In this document: positions 28,301-36,199 of the stretch, piece by piece | Position numbering within the stretch: position 1 is the first letter of the stretch | How the letters are laid out: each line of letters opens with the position of its first letter | Source of the DNA: Paenibacillus polysaccharolyticus | GTDB lineage: Bacteria; Bacillota; Bacilli; Paenibacillales; Paenibacillaceae | Length of the DNA: 64,000 nt | Assembly: GCF_900102085.1 (NCBI RefSeq) | Contig: NZ_FMVM01000018.1 | Location: 62,001-126,000 of the forward strand | Direction of reading: 5' to 3' | Notes under the pieces: generated by a model | Told to the model about the DNA's origin: nothing | The model's database searches: none | What the model saw: only the letters and a program-made list of their open reading frames with translations | Made by a program: the position numbers and the translations under genes

Positions 28301-28723
28301 CAGATGCAGCAGACTGCTGCCGCTGAAGAGAGCTTCCGCAGAGCTTGCACAGGTTTGCATGAACCAGCAAGTGCGATGTTTTATAACGACCAGCCACCCG
28401 AATCTATATTTTATCAGGGACTTTCCTGGCAGAAACTGGGCAATACCAAGGAAACAAACAGACGTTTTAACAAACTGATTGATTACGCCGAACGGCATAT
28501 GCATGACTCCATTCAGATCGATTATTTTGCCGTATCTTTGCCAGACTTCCTTGTATTCGATGATGATCTGGATCAGCGAAATAAAGAGCACTGCCATTAT
28601 ATGCGGGCTTTAGGCCTCCTCGGTCTGGGTAAGAAACAGGAAGCTTCACAGGAATTGCAACGAGTGCTGGAAAACAATGCAAATCATCAGCAGGCATTTT
28701 TGCTTTTGGCAAAAGGAATTTAA
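25397..28723 (+). CDS. DUF5107-domain protein with C-terminal TPR repeats
   Basis: The 1108-residue cytoplasmic protein has an N-terminal DUF5107 domain (~1-350) with aldose-epimerase-like beta-sandwich features (IMPELGGRIYRALD, SGGIEFNWPQHHR, WTWGNGDFGKAWD). A long helical TPR region follows (~450-1105), with repeats such as AYYQLGLSLKLQGKMKEAY. No signal peptide is present. DUF5107 proteins often accompany glycoside hydrolases and are thought to bind or modify sugars. Here a GH35 gene follows 61 nt downstream on the same strand, so the two probably form an operon. The start is TTG, about 10 nt after AAGGAG. The enzymatic role is unknown. Confidence 0.85.
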   Translation: MELKQVSAETSVRIWEENRDIPTYSTGKPDKNPMFLEKRIYQGSSGKVYPYPVIDRIENEAKLQSYRLIILENEYVRIEIMPELGGRIYRALDLTNQYDFVYYNRVIKPALVGLAGPWISGGIEFNWPQHHRPNTFGKVDCTHSSNKDGSATVWVSEIDRMYGTKVTTGFTLYPGRAYLEIHSQVYNRTSEPQTFLWWANPAVAVNDDTQSVFPPDVNAVLDHGKRDVSRFPIATGTYYKMDYSEGVDISRYKNIPVPTSYMAYKSEYNFVGGYDHRLQAGLLHVANHHISPGKKQWTWGNGDFGKAWDRQLTDEDGPYIELMTGIFTDNQPDFSWLQPYESKSFTQYFMPYKDVGVVKNATIDAAVNLALDKQTGTAKILVYATANYEKVSIKVKGAEGNYFEDICDISPTQSYTGTFPWNEEEEWHQLQLSVCTKEGRVLVAYQPEQTRIQEVPDPAKPLPLPSEIQTNEQLYLAGLHLEQYRHATYEPELYYLEGLKRDRTDIRLNVAYGTLLLRRCLFQEAETHFRQAVQSLTWKNTNPYDSEAYYQLGLSLKLQGKMKEAYDAIYKSVWSAQFQDIGYFTLAQIDVAQDRYAQALEHIECALIRNSRNLKARHLKTSLLRKTGCNSQAISFARETLDIDPMEYGTAYELMLLSAEQAKKEYFLRMMSGDVHNYLHLAADYAESGMWEEARSVLSSIESDLTRQYPMLGYAQAYLYRQLHQLDQASQCQAQASAAGTEYCFPNTPFECMILQDALEADPEDAHAHYYMGNWLYDHKRYEDAINHWEMSCKINLAFPTVHRNLGLAYYNKVNQPDKALTSLEEAFRLEPQDARVFYELDQLQKKLGCSPAERLQRFESHMELVHQRDDLYIEWVTLLNMLSHHQEAYNALQTRTFHPWEGGEGKVTGQYVTALTELAKQKLTEKHPEEAIELLLRAQKYPENLGEGKLAGSADNALYYVLGCAYEQMQQTAAAEESFRRACTGLHEPASAMFYNDQPPESIFYQGLSWQKLGNTKETNRRFNKLIDYAERHMHDSIQIDYFAVSLPDFLVFDDDLDQRNKEHCHYMRALGLLGLGKKQEASQELQRVLENNANHQQAFLLLAKGI

Positions 28724-28784
28724 ATTGGATTTTCACATCGTGACATCCTGCCTATTTTATTGAAGAAAGAGTTGATCTCCCAAT

Positions 28785-31160
28785 ATGAAAGATAAGATAA
28801 ACGCCGATATGTGTAAGCACATCAACGAACCAGATGACAAGTTTTGTTCACATCGTTGTATTCGCTTCACATTGGAAGCCGAGGATAAACTGATCCAACC
28901 GGGCCACATGGAAGGCTATGGAGGTTACAACACGCGCGGAGAGTCCTATGATTTCACTAATTTTTATATGATGCATAATGATAAACCGTATATTCCGGTC
29001 GTCGGGGAATTTCATTTCTCAAGATTTGCTTATCTTCAATGGGAAGAAGAATTGTTGAAGATGAAAGCAGGGGGAGTGCATATCGTAGCAACCTATATCT
29101 TTTGGAATTTTCATGAGGAGCAAGAGGGAGAGTTTAATTGGTCGGGTAACTTGAATTTGCGGCAGTTTGTGGAGTTATGTGGTAAACATGAGCTGGCTTT
29201 AATTCTTCGGATTGGTCCGTTCTGTCACGGAGAAGTTCGGAATGGCGGTTTGCCGGATTGGCTGTTCAACTATGCATTTGAGGTCCGTTCTAATGACGAG
29301 GGGTATTTATTCTATGCGAAACGGTTTTATCAGGAGATTACTCGTCAGATTGAAGGCTGTTTTTATCAAGATGGCGGGCCGATTATCGGTATCCAGCTGG
29401 AGAATGAATATATGCATGCTGGTGCGCCAATGGATTCGTGGGGTTATTCGCAGGATAAATATATCTCTTCAGGACGTGATGGAAAAGAACATATGGAGCT
29501 GCTTCGCCGTATTGCGGAAAATGCGGGTATGAAACCGATGTTTTACACGGCGACTGCTTGGGGGAAAGCGGCAGTTCCCGCTCATGGTACGCTACCAATG
29601 CTTGCAGGATATGCTTATACCCCTTGGGTACCTAATCAGCCACCTAGCGGGGAGTATCTGTTTCGTGACTTGCATCTAAATCCGGCAGAAGAAGTGGATT
29701 ATGATAGTAAACAGTACCCAGCAGCCTATTGCGAACTTGCCGGCGGAATGCAGGTTAGTTATCATGCCCGCCCTGTGGTCGATGCAGACAGTGTAGAGGC
29801 GATGACTATTGTTAAGCTGGCGAATGGTAGCAATATGGTGGGTTATTATATGTATCACGGAGGTTCCAATCCCATTGGTTGCAAAACGTACATGAACGAA
29901 CGAGGATTACCGAAGGTGACGTACGACTATCAAGCCCCCCTTGGAGAGTTTGGACGTATCGGAGAATCGTATGATCGAATCCGGAGTTTGTCCATGTTCT
30001 TGGAGGCATATGGGGAGCAGTTGGCACCGATGGGGTGTGTCGTTTCTGAGGATCAGTTGACTATTGCGCCAGAAAATACGTTGGATCTTCGTTGGTCGGT
30101 CCGCCAGCGGTCAGGAGCAGGGTTTCTTTTTATAAATAACTATCAGGATCATATTCAAATGCCAGCGCGTGACATTCGACTGGAGCTTCTTACCTCTCAA
30201 GGAAATGCGATATTTCCTTATGAAGAGGGCACTATGCAATTGAATTCTGGCAAAGCAGTAATCCTGCCTTTTCATCTGGATCTCGGGGGGATAAAGCTTA
30301 TAAGTGCTACGGTTCAACCTCTGACTAAATTTCAGGTAAAAGAGGAGCTTACGGCTGTCTTTTATGCTCATGAAGGCATGACTCCCGAATATGTAATTGA
30401 TGCATCCTCTGTAGCAAGTGTGCAAATGACAGCAGGTACAGTCCGTGAACAGGATGGGAAGTACGTCCTTCATCCGGTGGCTGGCAAAAATGATGGCTTT
30501 AGTGTTAGCACGATGGATGGGAAAGTGATTCGTATCGTTACGTTAACGCGTGAGGAAGCCTTGCAAAGTTATCTTTTTGAACTAGGTGGAGAAAAAAGAT
30601 TGGTGATCAGTAGCAGTCATATATATCAACAAAATGAGCAGTTGATAAGCACGTCTGTTGGACAGAGTGAGTTTGAGGTTTCCATATATCCTGCACCTGA
30701 GAGGATAACGGCCCCTGAATATACAATCATCTCCCGGATGCAGCAGCAACAGTGGTTTGTAACCTATACTTTGCAGGTATGTGTATATCAGCCGGAAGTG
30801 GAGATCAATTATCCGAAAGAGCATGCAGCTTCTTTAAAAATAAATACGTGCTGGCCTGAACAGGTTCATGACCTGTTTGTGGAGATTGATTATGAAGGGG
30901 ATGTGGCGGCAGCCTACATTCATCAACAGTTATTGACGGATCATATCCAGTATGGTCATACTTGGAACATTGGACTGAAGCAATCCCGGCATTTATTACA
31001 TGACCACGCTCTGAGATTATTAATAACACCTCTTCGTAAGGGAAAGACAGAGCATTTTGTGAATCAAGCGTATGTGGAGAGGTTCCACGGTGTAGAACTG
31101 GGCAGGTTTGAGCACATTCGAATTGTACCGCATTACCGAGTGGCTCTAAAGTTTTCCTGA
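28785..31160 (+). CDS. Intracellular GH35 beta-galactosidase
   Basis: The 791-residue protein has the GH35 (beta/alpha)8 signature GGPIIGIQLENEY, with the acid/base Glu at about residue 208. A likely nucleophile is in CELAGGMQ, about residue 317. Aromatic substrate residues are visible in FWNFHEE and IGPFCHGEVRNGGLPDW. The C-terminal half is beta-rich. There is no signal peptide, so it acts on imported galactosides. It follows the DUF5107-TPR gene closely and ends at a strong terminator. Its ribosome site is weak (AAAGAG), hinting at coupling with the upstream gene. Confidence 0.9.
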   Translation: MKDKINADMCKHINEPDDKFCSHRCIRFTLEAEDKLIQPGHMEGYGGYNTRGESYDFTNFYMMHNDKPYIPVVGEFHFSRFAYLQWEEELLKMKAGGVHIVATYIFWNFHEEQEGEFNWSGNLNLRQFVELCGKHELALILRIGPFCHGEVRNGGLPDWLFNYAFEVRSNDEGYLFYAKRFYQEITRQIEGCFYQDGGPIIGIQLENEYMHAGAPMDSWGYSQDKYISSGRDGKEHMELLRRIAENAGMKPMFYTATAWGKAAVPAHGTLPMLAGYAYTPWVPNQPPSGEYLFRDLHLNPAEEVDYDSKQYPAAYCELAGGMQVSYHARPVVDADSVEAMTIVKLANGSNMVGYYMYHGGSNPIGCKTYMNERGLPKVTYDYQAPLGEFGRIGESYDRIRSLSMFLEAYGEQLAPMGCVVSEDQLTIAPENTLDLRWSVRQRSGAGFLFINNYQDHIQMPARDIRLELLTSQGNAIFPYEEGTMQLNSGKAVILPFHLDLGGIKLISATVQPLTKFQVKEELTAVFYAHEGMTPEYVIDASSVASVQMTAGTVREQDGKYVLHPVAGKNDGFSVSTMDGKVIRIVTLTREEALQSYLFELGGEKRLVISSSHIYQQNEQLISTSVGQSEFEVSIYPAPERITAPEYTIISRMQQQQWFVTYTLQVCVYQPEVEINYPKEHAASLKINTCWPEQVHDLFVEIDYEGDVAAAYIHQQLLTDHIQYGHTWNIGLKQSRHLLHDHALRLLITPLRKGKTEHFVNQAYVERFHGVELGRFEHIRIVPHYRVALKFS

Positions 31161-31169
31161 GTGTGTTCC

Positions 31170-31209
31170 AAAGACTTTTACTCTGTCCGTATGGAGTAAA
31201 AGTCTTTTT
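31170..31209 (+). terminator. Terminator after the GH35 gene
   Basis: AAAGACTTTTACTC pairs perfectly over 14 bp with GAGTAAAAGTCTTT, and the T-run completes an intrinsic terminator. Confidence 0.92.
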
Positions 31210-31243
31210 ATTGTTCAAACAAACCTGAAAATGGAAAAAATAA

Positions 31244-31272
31244 TTGACTGGTAAGCGTTTTCATTTTAAGAT
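31244..31272 (+). promoter_or_regulatory. Promoter with embedded cre site for the mannanase gene
   Basis: TTGACT and TAAGAT are 17 bp apart. The spacer contains GGTAAGCGTTTTCA (31250-31263), 13 of 14 positions of the CcpA cre consensus. A site between -35 and -10 predicts catabolite repression. About 190 nt of AT-rich untranslated leader follow before the mannanase start; I see no other structure there. Confidence 0.75.
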
Positions 31273-31464
31273 AAATATATTACTTTAACGATAAGTTTAT
31301 TTAGACAGTAATTTATTTAATTTAAAAACTTTATATTGATTTTGCTTCTAAAGTTAATTTGAAAAGATTTTGTTCACCGAAGGTGCAAATACGCTCATGG
31401 TTTTGATTCGCTTTGTTAGTGCAAAGTGAATTAAAATAAAAACATAACAGGAGGTTTCAAACGA

Positions 31465-32448
31465 ATGGTCAATCTGAAGAAATGTACGATCTTTACGTTG
31501 ATTGCTGCGCTCATGTTCATGGCTCTGGGGAGTGTTACGCCCAAGGCAGCTGCTGCATCCGGTTTTTATGTAAGCGGGAACAAGTTATATGACTCGACGG
31601 GCAAGCCTTTTGTCATGAGGGGAATCAATCACGGCCATTCCTGGTTCAAAAACGATCTGAATACAGCCATACCTGCTATTGCGAAAACAGGCGCCAACAC
31701 GGTACGAATTGTTCTCTCGAATGGAACACTGTACACCAAAGATGATCTGAATTCAGTTAAAAACATAATTAATCTGGTCAATCAGAATAAGATGATCGCC
31801 GTGCTTGAAGTGCATGATGCAACAGGCAAAGACGATTATAACTCGCTGGATGCAGCCGTGAATTACTGGATCAGCATCAAAGAAGCGTTGATTGGAAAGG
31901 AAGATCGAGTGATCGTTAATATCGCCAACGAATGGTATGGAACCTGGAACGGCAGCGCTTGGGCAGACGGTTACAAAAAGGCTATTCCGAAGCTCAGAAA
32001 CGCAGGCATCAAAAATACATTGATTGTTGATGCTGCAGGCTGGGGTCAATATCCACAATCGATTGTCGATTATGGTCAAAGCGTATTCGCAACAGATACG
32101 CTCAAAAATACGGTGTTTTCCATTCATATGTATGAATATGCAGGTAAGGATGCGGCAACGGTGAAAGCTAATATGGAGAATGTGCTGAACAAAGGACTTG
32201 CAGTAATCATTGGTGAGTTCGGTGGATATCACACAAATGGTGATGTGGATGAATATGCCATTATGAGATATGGACAAGAGAAGGGTGTAGGCTGGCTTGC
32301 ATGGTCATGGTACGGCAACAGTTCCGGTCTGGGTTATCTGGATCTGGCTACCGGTCCGAACGGAAGTCTCACAAGTTATGGCAATACGGTAGTTAATGAC
32401 ACATACGGAATCAAAAATACGTCCCCAAAAGCAGGGATATTTCAATAG
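31465..32448 (+). CDS. Secreted GH5 endo-beta-1,4-mannanase
   Basis: The 327-residue protein has a classical signal peptide (LKKC then a hydrophobic core, cut after KAAAA, ~residue 31) and a single GH5 catalytic domain. It resembles subfamily 8 mannanases: FYVSGNKLYDSTGKPFVMRG, then INHGHSWF. The acid/base is E156 in NIANEWYG and the nucleophile E251 in IIGEFGG. No binding module is present. It would cleave mannan or glucomannan outside the cell. GGAGG lies 9 nt before the ATG, and the promoter carries a cre site. It is monocistronic with its own terminator. Confidence 0.92.
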   Translation: MVNLKKCTIFTLIAALMFMALGSVTPKAAAASGFYVSGNKLYDSTGKPFVMRGINHGHSWFKNDLNTAIPAIAKTGANTVRIVLSNGTLYTKDDLNSVKNIINLVNQNKMIAVLEVHDATGKDDYNSLDAAVNYWISIKEALIGKEDRVIVNIANEWYGTWNGSAWADGYKKAIPKLRNAGIKNTLIVDAAGWGQYPQSIVDYGQSVFATDTLKNTVFSIHMYEYAGKDAATVKANMENVLNKGLAVIIGEFGGYHTNGDVDEYAIMRYGQEKGVGWLAWSWYGNSSGLGYLDLATGPNGSLTSYGNTVVNDTYGIKNTSPKAGIFQ

Positions 32449-32493
32449 ATAACAAATTTAATGAAAAAATAAAACAAAATGTGATCGGCAAAG

Positions 32494-32538
32494 AACAGGA
32501 CAAAGCATGAACTATAGTGCGATGTCCTGTTTGTTTTT
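32494..32538 (+). terminator. Terminator after the mannanase gene
   Basis: AACAGGACA pairs with TGTCCTGTT and is followed by TGTTTTTT. Confidence 0.8.
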
Positions 32539-32619
32539 TGCACATTTCTAAAGAAGGAACACGGTTGAAGGAGATATCTATTTAGATTCTTTGTATATTT
32601 TTGTTTTTCCTGATAAAGT

Positions 32620-32638
32620 TTTTGTTTTCAAAACAAAA
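32620..32638 (+). promoter_or_regulatory. Inverted-repeat operator candidate upstream of rhaEW
   Basis: TTTTGTTTT and AAAACAAAA form a perfect 9-bp inverted repeat around a single C, 55 nt before the rhaEW start. It could bind a DeoR- or AraC-type rhamnose regulator; no regulator gene is adjacent. Confidence 0.45.
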
Positions 32639-32693
32639 CAAAGATGATAAACTCGGTTTAAGGAAGAAAACAAACATTATCGGAGGGGAACAA

Positions 32694-34763
32694 ATGGTAC
32701 AGAGTTTATGGAATGCAGCGAAGGCATCAGAGAAAACAACAGGGCTTGAACAATTAGTCTACCGCTCTAATCTGATCGGAGCGGATCGTCGGGTCTGCAA
32801 TATTTATGGGGGTAACACATCTACTAAAACAACAGTAAAGGATTTTCGTGGTCGTGATGTCGAAGTGATGTATGTGAAGGGGAGCGGATCGGATCTCGGT
32901 TCCATGGAAGCAAAACATTTTACCGGACTGGCGCTTGAAGATATCGGCCCCCTCATGGAACGTGACTCGATGTCGGATGAAGAGATGGTTGAATACCTTG
33001 GGCATTGCATGATTGATGCGAAACATCCGCGAGCTTCCATTGAAACGTTGCTACATGCGTTCCTTCCGTACAAACACGTGGATCATACTCATCCGGATGC
33101 AATTATCAGCCTCTGCTGTGCGGATAACGGGAAAGAGCTGGCACGTGAAATATATGGCGATCGTTTTGTATGGGTTCCTTATGTACGCCCAGGTTTTACA
33201 CTGTCCAAGATGATTGCTGAAAGCGTATTCGCCAATCCGAATGCCGAGCTTGTACTTATGGAGAAACATGGTCTGGTGACTTGGGGAGAGACCTCTGAGG
33301 AATGTTACGCGCAGACGATCAAAATCATTAATGAAGCGGAAGCATTCATCGAGGCACGTGTCAATGAAGCTAATCTGTTTGGCGGCGTGAAGCATCCTGC
33401 ACTTCCGGCTGAAGTTCGTCGTCAGATTGCTGCTCGGGTGATGCCTGTCATTCGCGGAGCGGTGTCGGACAGCAAAAAAATGATTTTGTCCTTTGACGAT
33501 CAGGATGATGTACTTGCTTTTGCAGGTGGAATGGATTCTCCGAAGTTGTCTCAGGTTGGCGCGGCTTGTCCGGATCATCTGGTGCATACCAAAGTGGTGC
33601 CGCTGTTCATTGACTGGACGCCGAATGCGGATGATATTGACGGACTGAAAGCCAAGCTGGCGGAAGGCATTGCTGCGTACAAAGCACAATATAAGCAATA
33701 TTTTGAGGACAATAAAAACGAAGGCGACGTAATGTTCGAAGCCGCTCCTCGCGTTATTCTCATTCCGGGCGTAGGGATGATTAATACCGGCAAAAGCTGG
33801 GCGTTGTCCCAAGTAAGCGGTGCGCTGTACCATCGGGCGATTGCAGTTATGCGCGGGGCAACAAGCCTCGGTAAATTCGTTTCGCTCAGTGCGAATGAAT
33901 CTTACAATGTGGAATACTGGCCGCTGGAGTTATATAAATTGTCGCTGGCTCCTGCAGAGACGGAGTTTTCTCGCAAAGTAGCGTTTATTACGGGTGGTGC
34001 AGGTGGTATCGGTAGTGAAACAGCACGCAGACTCGTTTCGGAAGGCGCACATGTTGTGCTTGCAGATTTGAATTTGGAAGGCGCGCAGAAGGTAGCACAG
34101 GAAATTAACGATCAATATGGTGCCAATCGTGCATACGCGCTCAAGATGGACGTGACAGATGAAGAAGCGGTACAGGCAGCCTATGCGGAAACGGCTCTGC
34201 AATACGGTGGTGTGGATATCATCGTGAATAATGCGGGCCTGGCCACATCCAGTCCATTTGACGAAACTTCATTGAAGGAATGGAATCTGAATATGAGTGT
34301 GCTGGGCACAGGTTATTTCCTGGTTGCTCGCGAAGCGTTCAAATTGATGAAAGAGCAGGCCATCGGCGGAAGTATGGTCTTCATCGGCTCCAAAAACTCG
34401 GTATATGCAGGTAAAAGTGCTTCTGCTTACAGCTCGGCCAAGGCACTCGAAGCCCATCTGGCTCGCTGTATTGCAGCAGAAGGCGGTGAATATGGTATTC
34501 GTGTCAACACTATTCTGCCGGATGCCATTTTGCAAGGTTCCGCGATCTGGAACGGTTCATGGAGAAACGAACGTGCGGCCGCATATGGCATTGAACCGGA
34601 TCAATTGGAAGAATATTATCGCAAACGCACAACGTTACTCGTTAACATCTATCCGAGAGATATCGCGGAAGGTATTGCCTTCTTCGCTTCATCGAAATCG
34701 GAGAAAACAACAGGTTGTATGCTGACCATTGATGGTGGTGTACCAGCAGCATTTACACGTTAA
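32694..34763 (+). CDS. rhaEW: Bifunctional rhamnulose-1-phosphate aldolase / lactaldehyde dehydrogenase
   Basis: The 689-residue fusion has an N-terminal class II aldolase domain (~1-400; metal motif HVDHTHPDA, then MEKHGLVTWG). A C-terminal short-chain dehydrogenase (~420-689) has a GGAGGIGSE nucleotide loop, NNAG and YSSAK. This is the RhaEW architecture, which splits rhamnulose-1-phosphate into dihydroxyacetone phosphate and L-lactaldehyde and oxidises the latter to lactate. The ATG at 32694 follows CGGAGGGG. It is followed 14 nt later by rhaA in the same operon. The kinase gene rhaB is not in the window. Confidence 0.92.
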   Translation: MVQSLWNAAKASEKTTGLEQLVYRSNLIGADRRVCNIYGGNTSTKTTVKDFRGRDVEVMYVKGSGSDLGSMEAKHFTGLALEDIGPLMERDSMSDEEMVEYLGHCMIDAKHPRASIETLLHAFLPYKHVDHTHPDAIISLCCADNGKELAREIYGDRFVWVPYVRPGFTLSKMIAESVFANPNAELVLMEKHGLVTWGETSEECYAQTIKIINEAEAFIEARVNEANLFGGVKHPALPAEVRRQIAARVMPVIRGAVSDSKKMILSFDDQDDVLAFAGGMDSPKLSQVGAACPDHLVHTKVVPLFIDWTPNADDIDGLKAKLAEGIAAYKAQYKQYFEDNKNEGDVMFEAAPRVILIPGVGMINTGKSWALSQVSGALYHRAIAVMRGATSLGKFVSLSANESYNVEYWPLELYKLSLAPAETEFSRKVAFITGGAGGIGSETARRLVSEGAHVVLADLNLEGAQKVAQEINDQYGANRAYALKMDVTDEEAVQAAYAETALQYGGVDIIVNNAGLATSSPFDETSLKEWNLNMSVLGTGYFLVAREAFKLMKEQAIGGSMVFIGSKNSVYAGKSASAYSSAKALEAHLARCIAAEGGEYGIRVNTILPDAILQGSAIWNGSWRNERAAAYGIEPDQLEEYYRKRTTLLVNIYPRDIAEGIAFFASSKSEKTTGCMLTIDGGVPAAFTR

Positions 34764-34777
34764 GGGAGGTTAGATTG

Positions 34778-36037
34778 ATGCAAAATCAGGTAGAACAAGC
34801 GTATCAAGCTGCGAAGACTTTGTATGCACAATACGGCATCAATACAGACGATGTGCTGAGCAAGCTGGCGGATATCAAAGTCTCCGTGCACTGTTGGCAA
34901 GGAGATGATGTCAGGGGTTTTCTCAACCAGGAAGGTGGACTGACGGGTGGTATATCGGTTACGGGAAACTATCCGGGCGCAGCAACAACCCCTGCGGAAC
35001 TTCGTGCCGATCTGGAGAAGGCTTTTGCACTCATTCCCGGTAAACATAAAGTCAATTTGCACGCGATCTATGCGGATACAGACGAACAAGTGGAACTGGA
35101 TCAGATCGAGCCAAGACATTACGAAAATTGGGTAAAGTGGGCGAAAGAGCACGGGCTTGGACTGGACTTCAACCCAACGTGTTTCTCACATGAAAAATCA
35201 AGCGACGGCTTCACACTTAGTCATCCTGATCCGGAGATTCGCAAATTCTGGATTGATCACTGCAAAGCTTCACGGCGAATTGGTGCGTATTTCGGCGAAC
35301 AATTGGGCCAAACCTGTGTGACCAACGTATGGGTGCCGGATGGATTCAAGGACAACCCTGTTGACCGGATGGCTCCCCGCAAACGTTTGAAGGACTCCTT
35401 GGACGAAGTATTCGCAGAACCACTGAATCCGAAGCATAATCTGGATGCGGTTGAAAGCAAGCTGTTTGGTCTTGGTTCTGAAGCTTACGTTGTCGGCTCA
35501 CATGAGTTTTATATGGGATACGGTTTGCAAAATGATACGTTAATCTGCCTGGATGCCGGCCATTTTCATCCAACAGAAGTGATATCTAACAAGCTGTCCT
35601 CTCTGGCATTGTTTACGAGTGGTATTCTGCTTCACGTTAGTCGTCCGATGCGCTGGGATAGCGATCATGTCGTTATTATGGATGACGAATTGCTTGAAAT
35701 TGCCCGTGAATTGGTGCGTCATGAGCTTCTCGGTACAACCCATATCGGACTGGACTTCTTTGACGCCAGTATTAATCGTGTGGCGGCATGGGTGGTCGGC
35801 ACCCGTAATACAATTAAAGCTTTGCTGCGAGCCATGCTGGAACCGGTAGAAGCTTTAAAACAGGCGGAACTGGATGGAGATTACACGACACGCCTGGCTT
35901 TGACGGAGGAGTTCAAATCCTATCCATTTGGCGCAGTATGGGACTACTATTGTGCTCAGCAAGGTGTGCCTGTCCGTGAGCAGTGGATTAAAGAAGTTAA
36001 GTCTTATGAGCAGGACGTTCTTTTGCAACGATCATAA
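34778..36037 (+). CDS. rhaA: L-rhamnose isomerase
   Basis: The 419-residue enzyme interconverts L-rhamnose and L-rhamnulose. The family pattern is clear: VSVHCWQGDDVRGFL near residue 38, LHAIYAD, GLDFNPTCFSHEK, CLDAGHFHPTE (metal-binding Asp and His), and MRWDSDHVV. Length fits the family. The ATG at 34778 lies 8 nt after GGGAGG and is preferred over the TTG at 34775. It is the second gene after rhaEW and is followed by a terminator. Confidence 0.95.
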   Translation: MQNQVEQAYQAAKTLYAQYGINTDDVLSKLADIKVSVHCWQGDDVRGFLNQEGGLTGGISVTGNYPGAATTPAELRADLEKAFALIPGKHKVNLHAIYADTDEQVELDQIEPRHYENWVKWAKEHGLGLDFNPTCFSHEKSSDGFTLSHPDPEIRKFWIDHCKASRRIGAYFGEQLGQTCVTNVWVPDGFKDNPVDRMAPRKRLKDSLDEVFAEPLNPKHNLDAVESKLFGLGSEAYVVGSHEFYMGYGLQNDTLICLDAGHFHPTEVISNKLSSLALFTSGILLHVSRPMRWDSDHVVIMDDELLEIARELVRHELLGTTHIGLDFFDASINRVAAWVVGTRNTIKALLRAMLEPVEALKQAELDGDYTTRLALTEEFKSYPFGAVWDYYCAQQGVPVREQWIKEVKSYEQDVLLQRS

Positions 36038-36060
36038 TTGTTAATATGATGCAATCTTAT

Positions 36061-36098
36061 AAACCACGTCGGATTGAATGCTCCGTACGTGGTTTTTT
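36061..36098 (+). terminator. Terminator of the rhaEW-rhaA operon
   Basis: AACCACGT pairs with ACGTGGTT and is followed by TTTTTT. In-frame codons for RNase J upstream of 36116 fall inside this hairpin, so the RNase J start must lie after it. Confidence 0.85.
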
Positions 36099-36199
36099 GG
36101 CGTATATCCGCTGTTATGCATAACCAAGGCGATTCTTTCCATACTAGAAATACACAAGAAGAAATTGAGGATCACTATACAGAGGCGGGTGAAGGGATT

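Noticed and set aside
36074..36199. Longer N-terminus for RNase J
   Set aside because: The first codons overlap the rha operon terminator. The extra residues have no counterpart in the known family length, although an ATG at 36116 cannot be fully excluded.
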